64,000 bases of DNA from Oegoconia quadripuncta (lineage: Eukaryota > Arthropoda > Insecta > Lepidoptera > Autostichidae), in the NCBI GenBank assembly GCA_949316235.1, contig OX438758.1:3257731-3321730 (forward strand), in the 5' to 3' direction. The notes under the pieces were generated by a model. The model did no database searches. It worked only from the letters and a program-made list of their open reading frames with translations, and had not been told where the DNA came from. The translations under genes and the position numbers were made by a program. Below, one piece after another: positions 21,577 to 34,500 of this stretch. The first letter of the stretch is position 1. The number at the start of each line of letters is the position of its first letter.

Positions 21577-24500
21577 ATGTATCGGGTTTTAAGTATATTT
21601 GTTTTGTTCAGTTTGGTTGTAGCTAAACATGAAATTTATGATGGGTAAGTAAAACAGAAAAGTTGAGGAGTAATAGGTTAGCATGGTTTGGGCACATTAT
21701 GAGGAGGGATGAAAGGCACGTAACAAGACGAGTGTTAAGTATGAATGTGGAGGGATACAGAGGTAGAGGAAGACCAAAGAAGGTGTGAGTAGACTGCGTG
21801 AGGAATGATATGTATGTGAAAGTGGTGAGTACGGAGATGACGGCTGATAGAGTGGAAGAGCATGACTTGTTGTGCCGACCCTAGAGTGGGATAAGGGCAG
21901 GAAAATTATGAAGTAATACTAGAAATAAATGGCTTTCTTACTATAACATTTAGCTATAATAAAGTAAGCAGTGTGAAAGAAGACGTAGTGACAAAGATTG
22001 AAAAAGGTATGCTGAGATGGTTTGGACATGTGGAAATGAAATGAAATAATTTATTTGCTTGATTTTGAGTATAAGATAGGATGACACATAACGAAGTCCC
22101 ATTCAAAATCTACTTAAAATCTAGCGTGCAAATGTTTAATAAACTAGGATAGCATTAGATAGGTTATTACTTAAATATAATATAATAATGTATGTTGTCA
22201 CAATATAAAGCTAATTAATAGTCAATGATGTGTTGATGTCAGAAAAGCGATAGTGTCCGTTATATAAGTATTTTAAAATAGTGGTAGATATTCCTTAATT
22301 AAATAATAAAATTTGTTGATAAGCTATTCATGTAACTTAATTTTAAATTGTCGTCCAGTCAATAACTTTAATTCATTTGGGAGGGTGTTGTATACCTTCG
22401 CAGCCATATAATTAATGTTTTTTTGCGTAATGTAACGTTTTTTTTTTGCGTAACGTAACGTTTTTTTTTGGAGAGGATGAATGAAAGAATACTAACGGAA
22501 GAAGATATACGAAGCGAATATGGATGGTAGTGGTGGTAGGAGAAGACCATGATGAAATCGTGGAGGTCAAAAAAAAGGCCAGGTCAAGAGTATCCTAAAC
22601 CGACGAGGATGTATGAACAACCTTATATGAGAGTGAATGAAGCAAAAGAGGTGTGTTAGGATCGTAGCAAGTGGAAGACTTTATATAATTTATAACAAAT
22701 TTAGAAAAACTTCCGAAGAACCAAACTTAATAATATCATCCAGGTACACAGAACATACATACATAACGTCACGACTTTTATCCCAAATTGGGTGGTCGAG
22801 ATACTTCAAGCATTAACGATTAGGTGTTTAAAAAGCAACTGTGTTTAAAAATGAATATCTTAACGGCTAAATCGTTTTTCATCAAACATGGTTAAAAACC
22901 ATTCTACTTAGTGTAATTTTAATTAAAAAAACACCGCAACAAATCGGCTTAGAATAGAATAAAATAAAATAGAACATGGCAGTACAGGTGGTATCTGCGA
23001 GGCAGTCATGCTCCAGAAGGAGGCCGCAGAGCGGGATCGGGAGAGGGCCGATCCCGCTCGCAGGTGGCGACGTCGGGGGGGGCGGGCGACAACGCTCGCT
23101 AGCCCCCCTGCACGTCGCCTGAGGGTCGCGGGCGGCTACATCTCGGGGCGATGTAGTCCTCGGATGACACTCCCCGGAGCGACCGAGGGGGGTATCGTCG
23201 CATCGGGCCTTGCCGCGCTTCATACCGCTCGCTGATCGCGGTGTGAGGCACGACAGCGCCCCCTACGGAGGGTGCGCTAGACGCCCTCCGGAAATGGACC
23301 TCCCCTTGTAAGGGGGGCGCTTATGCGTTCGCAGGTCCTCCCTACTGCTGAAGAAGGTCGCTGCGGGATTTTAGTGGCTATCCCTCCCGATAGGAAGGGG
23401 AGTCCCACATAACCGTCTCGCCGTCCTCCAGGCGAGCGGTACGAGTAATGCGTTTCCCCTTGTATAAAGTGCATTCATGTTTCGCAGCTGTATTAATTCT
23501 ACAATAATTATTTTACAATAAAATATATTGCGCATTATGAGATACATCCGGGCACAGACTGGACACAGACATCGTCGTCAAACATAATAACATCTATCGT
23601 TTTTCGTCAGGGGTTAAAAAGGTATATAAATATAGAAATATGTAAAGCGAATGCCTAATATACAGAGAAAGTTCTCTAGCTTATTATATTTGACTAGCGA
23701 TTTGCACTGGACAAACAGATGTTGTAAGGAGAGAGCATTGCAGTAGAAGGGTCTGAGAGATTGGTTTAGCTGCGTCAAGTACTATGTATGCATGTAGGAT
23801 CTGTGTAAAATTATTGTAAATTATTTTGCGCTATAAAGAGTATTTGTATTGTATTGTGTTGTGTTGTGTTGTGTTTAAACTACCTAAGCCAATACTCTCT
23901 ATTTCACTTACCTAATATGCCCTATTTTATTCCTTACGGTGAAAAAACTCGTCTGGTACAAATTTATAAAATTTCTGACTATCTAGATTATATTTATTTT
24001 ATTAATATCTCTTAAGTATTGTATTTTATTAACTTAGTAATATTTTATACTATCTTAAGATGCCAATCACTGTATACATAAAGCGTATTTAATTATAATT
24101 GAGAGCGCAATATACTTTATAAAGCGATAAGCGTTTACCAATACCAATTTTCGATTTCGCTATGATTCTGTATGAAAATATTCCTTATTTATTTATTTTC
24201 AGATTGACGCATACCAATCCAAAGTGACTAAAACGCAGTCGTAGCGCATCGTATTTAGTGTTAACTGCTGCCATTTCTATTGAAATTAAACATTACTATT
24301 TATTTCAGACACCTGTTATACGAGGTGAACGTACAAAATGCCGATCAAATTAAGCTCTTGAATGACCTGGAAACACAACTGTACGTAGATTTGTGGGGAT
24401 ATGCCTTACCGGGCCATCCAGGTGAGGTGCTGGTTCCGAGAGATAAGAAACAAAAGTTTGAAGAAACTCTTGACGCTGGTGGAGTATTATACAAGATAAC

Positions 24501-27500
24501 AGTGGAGAATATCAAAGAGTAAGGAGATTTAAGATTTTGAGTTGGATAAGAAAGGGAAAACGAAACAGCAAATTAAGAAAAAATAAGATTAAACGAATTG
24601 ATGTCATTCGTAAATAAAATTTTACAAGAAGAAATAGATCAAATCATTCAATCAGGCAGTATAATGTACTTTAACAATACTGCAGTACTTTGAAAATATA
24701 AGTGTCAGTAATTAGATATCCATGACTTAGAATTTAATTTGAATACTAAAATTCGCCATTTCAGGTTGCTCGATTTAGAAGACCAATTAATGGCTAAAGG
24801 TTCGAGCAAAAACCTCACCGGATCTGGCAGCATTGACCTACAGTTTGATAGAATCTGGACATACGACGAGGTACATACACCAAATATATATATATAATCG
24901 CCTTCAGCTTCAAATGTGCTATTTTAGGATTCCGTTACCAAAGTGTGGTGACCAGGTATATACTCTCTCAATGCGTCTGTCTACACATACACGATGGCTT
25001 CAGCCACTATTGGTAGCCAGTTGAAATTTTTACACAATATTTTTTGCTATCTATCAAGACAAATAATTATTCGCACAACATTATAATTTTGATATCACCC
25101 CAGCGAAAAATCTGTTATATCACATATAGAGAAATCGTCATCATGATGTATCTTGATGATAGAAAAATAAATCTAGATAAATAAACCAACTATGTTAGAA
25201 GCTATGTTAAACGCTTTATTCAAATCAGCTTTCGACAATACAAAACAGTTTTCAAATCGATTCAGGCATTTTGGCGCTATAATGCCACTGGCAGACATAG
25301 ATGAAAATTTATAAAACCGCTCTAACAAGAAAGAAACCTCGAAAAACTTCCGCTGGACTATGTCGGTTACTTTGGTTCTTCTATGGATTCCTTCATTCCT
25401 GATTTGATTTGACGTCGAGCATCGACCTTTCCATAGCTCTTTGCATCTTGCTTACCTAGAAATAAAATATAAGAGCAACAACTACAAAACTATTTCTTTT
25501 TGTTAACAGAAACAAATTGAAAATTAGAACGTTCCGATATAAAGTCGAGAAACTACTGTTGAATCATTTAGAATAAGAGGGCTCTTCTTCATTGACGCAC
25601 AAGTGCACAGAAAAACCGGCCAACTATGTATCTGTCGTAATTGCACACAAAGGTGTGCTGGTACCACACAATATAAACACTTTTACGGTAAATAACAAGA
25701 TAGATGCCATAGCAACACGTTATCTGTTAATATTTATGAAATAATGTGAATACGAGGGCTGGTCTTCAAGAAATTAATATGTTGTAAAAGAATTTATTGA
25801 TCTAAGATAAGCGTTTAGTCGTCTTACTAGGTTAGATATGCTATCTTAATTTCCATCATACTAGAAACGCATAAATAATATTGTGGGACAAATTGGCCTG
25901 CCTATCAGGGAAATTGCATGATCTAATTCCACCATGGCCATTCCCTCTTCAAACTACTAGTACGAGGTGTCTATTTTCACCCGTACTTGTCGATATTTCA
26001 AACGTTTGCTATAACTACAACGATTTTCCTTCAGTCCGACAAATTTGAGATCTTCTAAATCAACGTGACATGGAGTTTACTGAGATGGTATGTTATATAT
26101 GCGAGCTAGTAATAAAAAAGTTCTGGGTCATTTAAAGTGTTTTAAATCATTGACAGCTAAATTTATTACTCATACAATTTATGGGCTAAAGTGCAATAAC
26201 TTCGTGCGGATGGTCAGCGCACTTACGGTCAGATTAATATGAGGCAAGAGATCATTGCTGCAATTTTTTTTTATTGACTTATAACCAGTATCATCAGTAT
26301 AATTGCTTCCTTGAATATCCATATGTAGAGAATACGAAACACCAATTTATATATTTACAAAGTAGGAATAGATTGTAAGGAAACATAGCTTATTTTTTTT
26401 TATATCTATGAATAAGTTATATTCATTTCCTTTCAGGTTGACGCTTATCTGGAAGAGATAGCTGCAACTTTCCCCGATGTTGTCACTTTAGTCAATGCTG
26501 GAGTTAGTTTCGAAGGCAGAGCAATTAAGTATTTGAGAATATCTACCACAAACTTCCAGGTGAGAGTGTAGTTATTTATTAACATCTTTGAATGAACAAC
26601 AACGAATGAATAGTGGGTGCAGTTCAAAGCTCTCATAAATATGAACATGATATTGTCCATTGACCGTCCAAACAATTTCATATATTAAGTAAAGATGAGG
26701 CTAAGAGTGGAAGTGGTCAAGACTCCCAACTATTAACATTCGGAACAAAATAATGCTGCTTATGCAGATTATAAGATGGTGCTAACTAGTCAGGCCGGGT
26801 ATTTAAACATGCCTATCGCCAACCAAGTCGTGCGTACTGAAACATGTACCATTGGAAATTGGCCCGTGACCTCCGTTTTGCCACTTATAATATTTTGTTT
26901 GACCTGTATGTCTAAACATTCGTACTAAGACGTTTGGCTCTTCATTCATAAAACTAACTGCCAAAGTATAGAATTCGCTTCTGGCGCCTGTTTTTTCGTA
27001 ATCCTACAATCATATGATCATCAAGAGCAAGAATAGGCGTTTATTGAAATTGCGTGCTTCATTTCCTACCATATCGTCACTTTTACCATTAGTTGTGCTT
27101 GCGAGTATCCAGTTTATCTGATTAATGATATACTTTTTACCATCAGGACCACAGTAAGCCAGTAGTCTTCATGGAATCTTTGCTTCATGCTCGTGAGTGG
27201 ATCACTTTACCCGCTACTCTGTACATCATTGATCAGCTCGTAAACCAAAGGCTGCCAGAAGACCAAGACCTGCTTAACGACATTGACTGGATCATCGTAC
27301 CAATCGCCAACCCTGATGGATTTGAGTTTACTCGTGAAGTAAGTGTTTAAAGCAAAAGCCATTTCCTGTTCACAATGTCTACATTAATGACGTTTAGAAT
27401 TGGGTTAATTTATAAAAGTTATCTTAATCACAAACCTGTAGGGGCACAGCGTTCACTAGCTTACTATGACAGGATTAGGTGATAATCAACCATACAGACC

Positions 27501-28447
27501 CAGCGGTGAATTTGTGTCAGATTAGTCGTATCCGACAGCCAGCGTTTTCATGCCGCTTGTAGGTCACCGACTAGCTTTCTATCGAAATCGACGGACTGTC
27601 TGTTTAAATCACAGAATAACTCCTATGAAAATTCCATTAGATGTCACCTATACAAGGATTGACCACACCAGACGTGAGTTGACGTCGCTAATTAAAAATG
27701 AAAAGCGAATGCACCAGTTCCAGCAAAGAAAACAACAAAGAGATAAAATAAATCAAATTTTTATCATCGTTAGGTACTTATATTTTCACTCTATGTTAAA
27801 ACTTAATTCAAAATTATCATTTTAACTTACAGAACAGATTTTGGCGTAAGAACCGCGCTACCGGCTACACGGTCGGTAATGTCTGCATAGGCGTGGATCT
27901 CAATCGCAACTTTGACGTCAACTGGGGCCAGCATTCCAGCAACGTTGTTTGCTCAGATACTTTCCATGGCCGTGGAGCTTTCTCTGAACCCGAGTCTGCC
28001 ATCATTGGAGACATTTTTAGCGAACACTCTCACAGGATGGGACTTTTCCTTGATATTCACAGCTTTGGCAGTATGATTCTGTATGGATATGGTACTGGCG
28101 TACTACCCCCGAACGGCTTATTCCTGCATCTTATTGGTATACAGATGGCTACAGCAATTGATGAAGTTAAAATGAGTTTCAACCCTAATTACATAGTCGG
28201 AAATGTTGCCTCAGTATTGTACACCGTATCTGGAAGTGCTGGAGACTATGCTCAATGGATTGGTATCCCTCTATCTTACACTTACGAACTTCCAGGATAT
28301 AGGTTTGGACTTGGTACGGTAGCAGGATTCTTAGTAGATCCTGAGTTTATAGAGCAAGCTGGTTTTGAAACTTGGGAGGGAATAAAAGTCGGTGCCAGGA
28401 GTACTCGTAACTTCTTGAGAAAGGGACACGGTCTTGGAAATATTTAA
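21577..28447 (+). CDS. CP1: secreted M14 zinc carboxypeptidase (procarboxypeptidase A-like), 6 exons
   Basis: Exons: 21577-21644, 24309-24518, 24765-24870, 26437-26559, 27147-27338, 27833-28447 (stop included), all with GT/AG borders and matching phases (2,2,0,0,0), giving 437 aa. The start codon opens a signal peptide (MYRVLSIF..., likely cut after Ala16). A propeptide of about 90 residues follows, then the peptidase domain. Visible active-site residues, with CPA equivalents: zinc ligands H183 and E186 in HAREW (H69, E72) and H309 in DIHSFG (H196); substrate-binding R238 in FWRK (R127) and N257/R258 in DLNRNF (N144/R145); Y363 (Y248); catalytic E385 (E270). C251 and C273 match the conserved disulfide. 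S1' pocket position 255 is G370 and position 207 is G320, so an A-type (neutral or hydrophobic) preference is more likely than B-type. Known role of the family: removal of C-terminal residues from peptides, in insects often in the midgut lumen. Specificity and tissue are inferred. Intron 1 (2.66 kb) is swollen by LINE fragments. Confidence 0.95.
21656..21915 (+). pseudogene. RTE-like retrotransposon C-terminal remnant (CP1 intron 1)
   Basis: Translates to LRSNRLAWFGHIMRRDERHV, then GYRGRGRPKKV, a stop, VDCVRNDM, and GIRAGKL: the C-terminal signature of many lepidopteran RTE reverse transcriptases, with stops. Begins a few bases after the CP1 exon 1 donor. Confidence 0.65.
21960..22690 (+). 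pseudogene. RTE-like remnant split by another LINE (CP1 intron 1)
   Basis: 21960-22036 (KEDVVTKIEKGMLRWFGHVE) continues at 22474 (RMNERILTEEDIRSEYGW). The same segment occurs at 53318-53362 plus 53637-53768. Between the parts lies the minus-strand LINE insertion 22037-22473. Confidence 0.65.
22037..22473 (-). mobile_element. Jockey/CR1-like LINE 3' end inserted in the RTE relic
   Basis: On the minus strand it encodes NYMAAKVYNTLPNELKLL then a stop, followed by a 3' UTR ending AAATAAATTATTTCATTTC. T-rich left edge at 22437-22470. Confidence 0.65.
22975..23480. repeat. GC-rich block, probable non-LTR element end
   Basis: About 500 bp of strongly GC-rich sequence with clustered GGGCGG/CCTCC runs inside an otherwise A+T-rich intron. 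Frames on both strands are Arg/Pro-rich and interrupted. Style fits the 3' end of a R1-like element, but no catalytic motif is visible. Confidence 0.4.
23690..23878 (+). repeat. LINE 3' tail (CP1 intron 1)
   Basis: AAATTATTTTGCGCTATAAAGAG and a TTGTATTGTGTTGTG tail match the 3' end at 20600-20670. Confidence 0.6.
24871..26436. other. CP1 intron 3, no repeat or gene recognised
   Basis: 1.57 kb A+T-rich. The stretch 25198-25440 is slightly richer in GC and may be an old retroelement, without recognisable motif. Confidence 0.4.
26683..26880 (-). repeat. SINE-A copy, strongly degenerate (CP1 intron 4)
   Basis: TTAAGTAAAGATGAGGCTAA, CGGAACAAAATAATGCTGC and AACATGTACC blocks follow the SINE-A order with many changes, so it is old. 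Confidence 0.7.
26925..27118 (+). repeat. LINE-F 3' end (CP1 intron 4)
   Basis: CTCTTCATTCATAAA, AATCCTACAATCAT, ATCAAGAGCAAGAATAGGCG, ATTGCGTGCTTCAT and GCGAGTATCCAGT follow LINE-F (56111-56320) in order. It ends about 28 bp before exon 5. Confidence 0.65.
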
Positions 28448-29439
28448 AGCAAAATGCAAAGGTTATTGTAAATAAAAATTTTTTGTTGTATTATTTAACA
28501 TGTTTTATGGTTATCACATTTCTTTTTTATTATTGAACGGAATGGACAAACGAAGCAGCTAGTGTTCTAAATGTTGAGAACAGCCAATTTTACTGAAAGG
28601 ATATAAATAAGTAATTATTTCACCACACATAGAGTAGCCACTTATATTAGTTACTTTAAAATTAGCTTAAACATTCTAATTGTGGGAGACTGCCTGGGAT
28701 GCCTGTGATAGGGTGAAACTCATGTATAAGTATAATACAAGGCAAATTATTACTTATCTACTTAAACTTATTCTCCAAAAGAGTGTTTACTTTTTTCTTG
28801 TCTGTACGGATAATTTTCGTACGTCTGATAGCTTCAAATAAGAGACTATTTTCGAGTGTATTTTATATTTTTATATTATGAAAATAAATGTATTGTATTC
28901 TTTAGTTATTCACGTTTAGACAGTATCATATGTTTAGTTTCCATTAAGGGCTTCTAATGACAATACAGGCATTTAAATTATCCTGTTGTTCAATGTTAAT
29001 TCTAATATAACTACCTACTTACTACAACAAACAAGGTAATTATTTCAAGATTATTTAATATTATGCTAATTATCTAATATAGTAACAATCGCGTATGTAC
29101 CAATAACAGAGGAAGATTTGATATTGGTATCTATTAAGGATACGTAGTTATTAATTATGTGTGACGTAGGTGAAATCATGCCACGCCTTTTATAAATGTT
29201 TCAATCAACATGACGAGTGCCATCAATAATTATTTATGATGAATTAATAGAAATATACTGAAATTGTTCAACAAACATGTCGACTCTACCACATAAAGGC
29301 AAGAAAAATTTATGTGCGAAATTGAATTGTATCTATTTGCTGCTATGAAACGTAACCAACATTGTTATATACATTTGAAAACACAATTTGTGTGCAATTC
29401 ACATGCACTCCCATGCATACCTTCTTTCTTGGTCGCATT
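28448..29439. other. Spacer after CP1, no gene or repeat recognised
   Basis: A+T-rich, low complexity, no exon-like frame. Confidence 0.35.
28471..28476 (+). terminator. CP1 polyadenylation signal
   Basis: AATAAA 24 bases after the CP1 stop codon, followed by a T-rich stretch with TTGTTGT, a usual arrangement for a short 3' UTR. Confidence 0.6.
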
Positions 29440-29545
29440 GGAATAAGAATCAAAATCAAAAATGTTTCATTTCGTAAGTTATAAGAATAACATTTGAAAT
29501 CGTCATGATATACAATTATCGCTCATTCACTAGGCAGTCTATAAA
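29440..29545 (-). repeat. LINE-G 3' tip
   Basis: TCAAAAATGTTTCATTTCGT through CGCTCATTCACTAGGCAGTC is the reverse complement of the LINE-G 3' end at 31245-31340. Confidence 0.75.
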
Positions 29546-29796
29546 ATTACGGTGTTACAGTTTTTAATGGGTTATATTCAGAAAAACTTTCTGCGTCGAC
29601 TGGTGTAGGTCCCACATTTCTACGTTGAAAATAGAAAAACTTACATCCACGCCAAAATCGGTGTTTTCTTAGCAGAAGACAACATATACTGACGTAATCT
29701 CGGTAATTTTGTAGTTTTTTTACATAAGGTTACGTTGTATAGCCTTGCCATTAAGTTATCGAAGCAAATGGTTACGTTTATCTGTTTACTCATTTT

Positions 29797-30034
29797 AATA
29801 ATAAATAATAATAATAAATAAATAAATAAATATTTCGGACACTTACACCAAACATCTAGTCCCAAACTAAGCAAACCTTGTGCGATGGATACTAGATAAC
29901 GGATGAACATAAATAAATATTTATATAAACATAAATATTCGTATTTATCACACAAACATTTACCCCTCGCGGGATTCGAACCCGCAACCGTTGGTTTCGC
30001 TGACAGGGTCACTATCCACTACACCCCGGTCGTC
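29797..30034 (-). repeat. SINE-B copy, near full length
   Basis: Minus-strand SINE-B with A-rich AATAAT tail and complete tRNA-like head (GGGATTCGAACCCGCAACCG). Confidence 0.85.
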
Positions 30035-30689
30035 ATATTATCATTGATTAATATATAATTGATTGGTTAAATTAAAATGTAGTTCTGACTTTTTCTCTTC
30101 CGAGTTTCCTCGTTATATACCATTTACGTTAAAATGTTTGCACCTACGATTCATCCTTCTACTAATTTAAATTAATATTCATGATACAATCATGACAGCC
30201 GATGTATAGTTACTACCCTGCGAGAGACCCATTATCACCGGCGGCAGTGGACCGGGCGCGAGATAAACGTAAGCTTTTTACATAGCAAAAATACATCGCA
30301 GAATTGTGCTGTTGGAGAATGGTGGAACAAAATTTACCTAGATATTGAATTTATTACACAGTAAGCATTGTTTCTTATTTAAAACATGTTACTTTATTGC
30401 TTGTAAGTTCGACTCCTACCCAGGATGAACTGTGTGATAAATAGGTTTAGGACCCGATTTCGAAAGACATATTTAAGCGAAAGCCATTTGTGCGACGTCA
30501 GATAATCGAAGTGCCATATGAACGAAACGCCATTTAGCCGATGGGCCATTTAATCGAAAAAGAAATATGCGAAAGCCATAAGATTTGGAGAGATTGGAAT
30601 TGCATAATCACTTCAGAATATTGTACAAATGTAATCCGTATTTGATGACCAATAAAGTATAATTGATTGATTGAATGAATATTGCAATG

Positions 30690-30785
30690 CCATAACAGGG
30701 ATAAGTCCGCCGTTGTACTCAATTTATGTATCAATGCAAAATTAATGTATTGCCTTTTTGTACAATAAAGCGTTGACAAACAAAC
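30690..30785 (+). repeat. LINE 3' tail, shared with 42415-42515
   Basis: GTTGTACTCAATTTATGTAT, ATGCAAAATTAATGT and TTTTTGTACAATAAA recur at 42430-42490 with the same spacing. Confidence 0.6.
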
Positions 30786-30829
30786 TAACAGGGTTTTTTG
30801 TCTTATCGCAATATATTTACGAAAACTTA

Positions 30830-31350
30830 ATGTACGTAAGAAAGAATCTGCATTTGTTTAGGAAAAATTGTGAAATACACAATGTAAATACAAGATATAA
30901 AAATAAACTTGCTGCCCATAGCAGTCGCTTACACAAAGTCACTAAGTCATTCAAGGGACAATGTATACGCTTTTATAATAAGGTTCCGGTAGACATTCAA
31001 AATTTGCCTTTAAATAACTTTAAAACAACCATTAAACAGAAACTATGTGCCAAAGGTTATTATAAAATTTCTGACTATCTGGATGATAAGAATGCGTGGA
31101 CATGAACCGCTCGGCAATATCCAGTAAATTCTATTCTTATTTTTCTTTGTCGAATCATAAATTTAACAATTATTCCAAATTGTATTTGTATTGGCTTATT
31201 TAAAAAGAGCAACCCCTGAGTTTCTTGCTCGTTCTTCTCTGGGGAGACTGCCTAGTGAATGAGCGATAACTGTATGTCATGACGATTTCAAATGTTATTT
31301 TTATAACTTACGAAATAAAACATTTTTGAATTTGAATTTGAATTATACTA
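30830..31350 (+). mobile_element. LINE-G (Jockey/CR1-like) 3' end
   Basis: Frame to 31105 encodes HNVNTRYKNKLAAHSSRLHK, FKGQCIRFYNKVPVD and YYKISDYLDD, then a stop and a 3' UTR ending in GAATTTGAATTTGAATT. It ends about 235 bp before the CP2 start codon, so it forms part of the CP2 upstream region. Confidence 0.75.
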
Positions 31351-31500
31351 GAATTAACTTTACGACCTTTAATATTACACATGACAACAAGAAAACAATA
31401 ACAAAAATTAAACTCTCATAACAACACATGTTTTAAATGTCGAATATCGCCATTCAATAATTATAGGTACTAATTGTGTAATTAAAGAGATTAATTATGG

Positions 31501-31582
31501 TGATAGGTAAAAACTAGATAATGTTTAAGATAATAATAAGGCGTCCAATACTAAATAGAAAAGGTGGCCGCTGGGAACAGTC
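31501..31582 (+). promoter_or_regulatory. CP2 upstream region with GATA motifs
   Basis: GATAA at 31517-31521 and 31529-31533 and GATAG at 31502-31506 lie 50-80 bases before the ATG. The last bases before the ATG (ACAGTC) are identical to CP1, so the 5' leader was duplicated with the gene. Confidence 0.35.
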
Positions 31583-34500
31583 ATGTATCGGGTTTTTGGT
31601 ATATTCCTTTTGACTAGTTTAGTAATCGCTAAACATGACATTTACGATGGGTAAGTTGAAGTTTACAATGTTGTATATAAAATATTGAGTAACACTAATC
31701 ACTGTCAAAATAACAGAAATAAACTGAATTGGGCGTTAAGAACCAATTACTTCTAGAGGCATTATTCATAACACCAAAACCTAAGACAACTGAGGAGTGT
31801 TAGTTTTTAAATTGATTCACCTGGTCGGGAATCGAAGCGAAGAAGTATAACAGCCTCGATGACATGCTACTTGGTGGTTGCTACTACATCTAAAAAAGAT
31901 TTGCTTTTTGCCAAGTTTGGGACTAGATTGTCTCAAATATTTTATTTGGTGGAAAATGTGTAAAATATTAAATAAAAACGGAGAAGCGAAATAATCGCCA
32001 ATGCTCTTTGCCCGAAATATAAGCACGTAAATGAAAAACTAATAATATATTTGCTACCAATCCATTAACACAAGCTGGACCAGCACGCCTCTAGTAAAAA
32101 TAAAACTTCTGTTGTTATCAAAATCAAAAATATTTAATTGTAGGATACAAAAATATCACTTCTTGAAAGTCTTATTTTTTTAAAGCTACATCGCTTCACA
32201 ATGTGTTATGGTTAGGGAGAAGAAACGACAAGAAACTCCCCAACAATACATCTTTTCAATTGGTATTACATTTTAAACATTAATATATTACATTTTATAT
32301 TACATATTACAAAACAAAAACAATTAACATAACGACCAGCTAACACCAGACCTCATTATTGCCTAAATAATCATCTATCCTGTAATAACCCTTCTTACAC
32401 AGAGTTTCTTTAATGTGGCTTTTAAATTTCTGCTCTGTTAAACTCAATCCATGTTCTGGTATTTTATTGTAAAAGCATATGCTGTGTCCCACAAAGGATG
32501 TGCTAACCTTGCTAAGTCTAAATTGTGGAATTTCAATTTTATTTTTGTTTCCGATTGTTATCCGAAATATATTAATAATTAGGCAATTGTTGCATCACCC
32601 AATATATTGATCTTGAAATTATATTTTTCAGTCACCATTTATATGAAGTTAACGTAGAAAATGCAGAACAAACAAAACTGATTAAAGAGCTAGAAAACAA
32701 ACTTTACGTGGACGTATGGGGCCATCCCTTACCAGGTCATCCTGGTGAGGTGTTGGTGCCTAAAGAAAAGAAACAACAGTTTGAAGATAGTCTCGATGCT
32801 GCTGGAGTTGCATATAAAATCAAAGTAGAGAATATTAAAGAGTGAGTATGGGAAAAACAGTTGTGGCAGGATGAATGTTTATAATGGATTATAGTGTAGA
32901 ACTACCTTAGTTAGACCAACGATTAGATGGCAAACACAATGTTTACTTTTTGTATGTGTCTCCATTGTGTACCTAATATTTGTCCTGGACTGTGTCTTAT
33001 TGGGTTAAAATAAACCTTTCTTTCTTTCTTAATGGTCATACTGACACGAAAATCATTGTAAGTTTACCACAAGAACAATCTACTGCTATCGACTGTAAGT
33101 AAGCTTAGGAAATTAGAGGAAAAAACCTAATAAGTAAAAGATAACATTAATAGAAATTAATGACATTATTTTTAAAATTATATGTTTACAATTTAAATTT
33201 TAGATTACTTGACCTGGAAGATCAGTTATTGGCTGAGGCATCAAGCAAAACCTTCAATAAATCCGGAGGCATAGAACTTACGTTTGACAGAATCTACACT
33301 TATGATGAGGTATAATTGTGACTTATTACGCCATGCACTGCAGCTTGATATTTTAAGCTACTACATATTATAAAAATCTGACACTTATTGGTAACTTTAG
33401 CTAACTTAACCTAACCAATACGGTTAGTTACATTTGTGCAATTACAAGTCTTCATTTTAGATAACATTGACTCCCATGTTAACTGAATATAATTTCAGGT
33501 TGACGCATACCTTGAGGCGCTGGCAGCTACCTATCCAGATGTTGTTACTTTGGTCAATGCTGGAGTTAGTTTTGAAGGTAGAGCTATCAAGTACTTGAAA
33601 ATATCCACGACAAACTTCCAGGTAAGATTATAAACTCTTGAATTGCATCTTCATTCCACAGATCCAAATAACAATTTGTGTACCTATGCAATTATTACTA
33701 CGTAGTTACAGTTTGTCTTTTGACAATAACATAGAAGTTAGAAGGTTCAAAACGGAGAGAATACATTGTGTTCCGGTCACTGAAGTGTTTGTGCCAGATG
33801 CCTGGCCTGAGCCGTACCACAGCGGATTTGTGTGATTTTCGGCAATGCAGAACAGGATCAAATCGTCTCCCATGAGTGGCTCGTTGGTGTCTCATGCCAT
33901 CGGCAAAGTTAACCAAAGGATCGTGATCATATCAAAATAGCAACTTTATTGTCCAAAACAATTGGCGAGCAATTCTCGTATTTTCTGTAAAGAAAAACAT
34001 CGTGAGGAAAAATAATAAGATGAAATTCTGAGACACTTTCGCCGAGTTACTCTAGACTTTCATATTGGACAACAGCAGGGTGCACCTTATTATTAGGGAA
34101 GATTTTGCCTATGCCATGCACTAAATCGTCATAGGTAGTTGGTATGCATGGTATCAAATAGTTGTATGTTGGATGTAACATTACTTCGATCACACATGTG
34201 ACGGCGGCATCTGTACTTCTATAGAAAGTATTGAATAAGCATCTAATGCGATTGCGTGCTTCATCTTCGACCACATGATTACTTTTCATCGGGTGATATT
34301 GTGGTTGAACGCGTATCCAGCTATCATAAAAAAAGGTTAAGATTTTTTCCTCAACCTGATAATATCTTTCAGGATCATAGCAAGCCAGTAGTTTACATGG
34401 AATCTTTGCTCCATGCTCGTGAATGGATCACTTTGCCTTCGACTCTTTACGCTATTGACATGCTGGTTAATCAGAGGCTCGGCTCAGAGCAGGATCTGCT

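Noticed and set aside
22975..23480. GC-rich block as bacterial contamination or transferred gene
   Set aside because: It is embedded in A+T-rich insect intron sequence, has no intact frame, and looks like retroelement debris.
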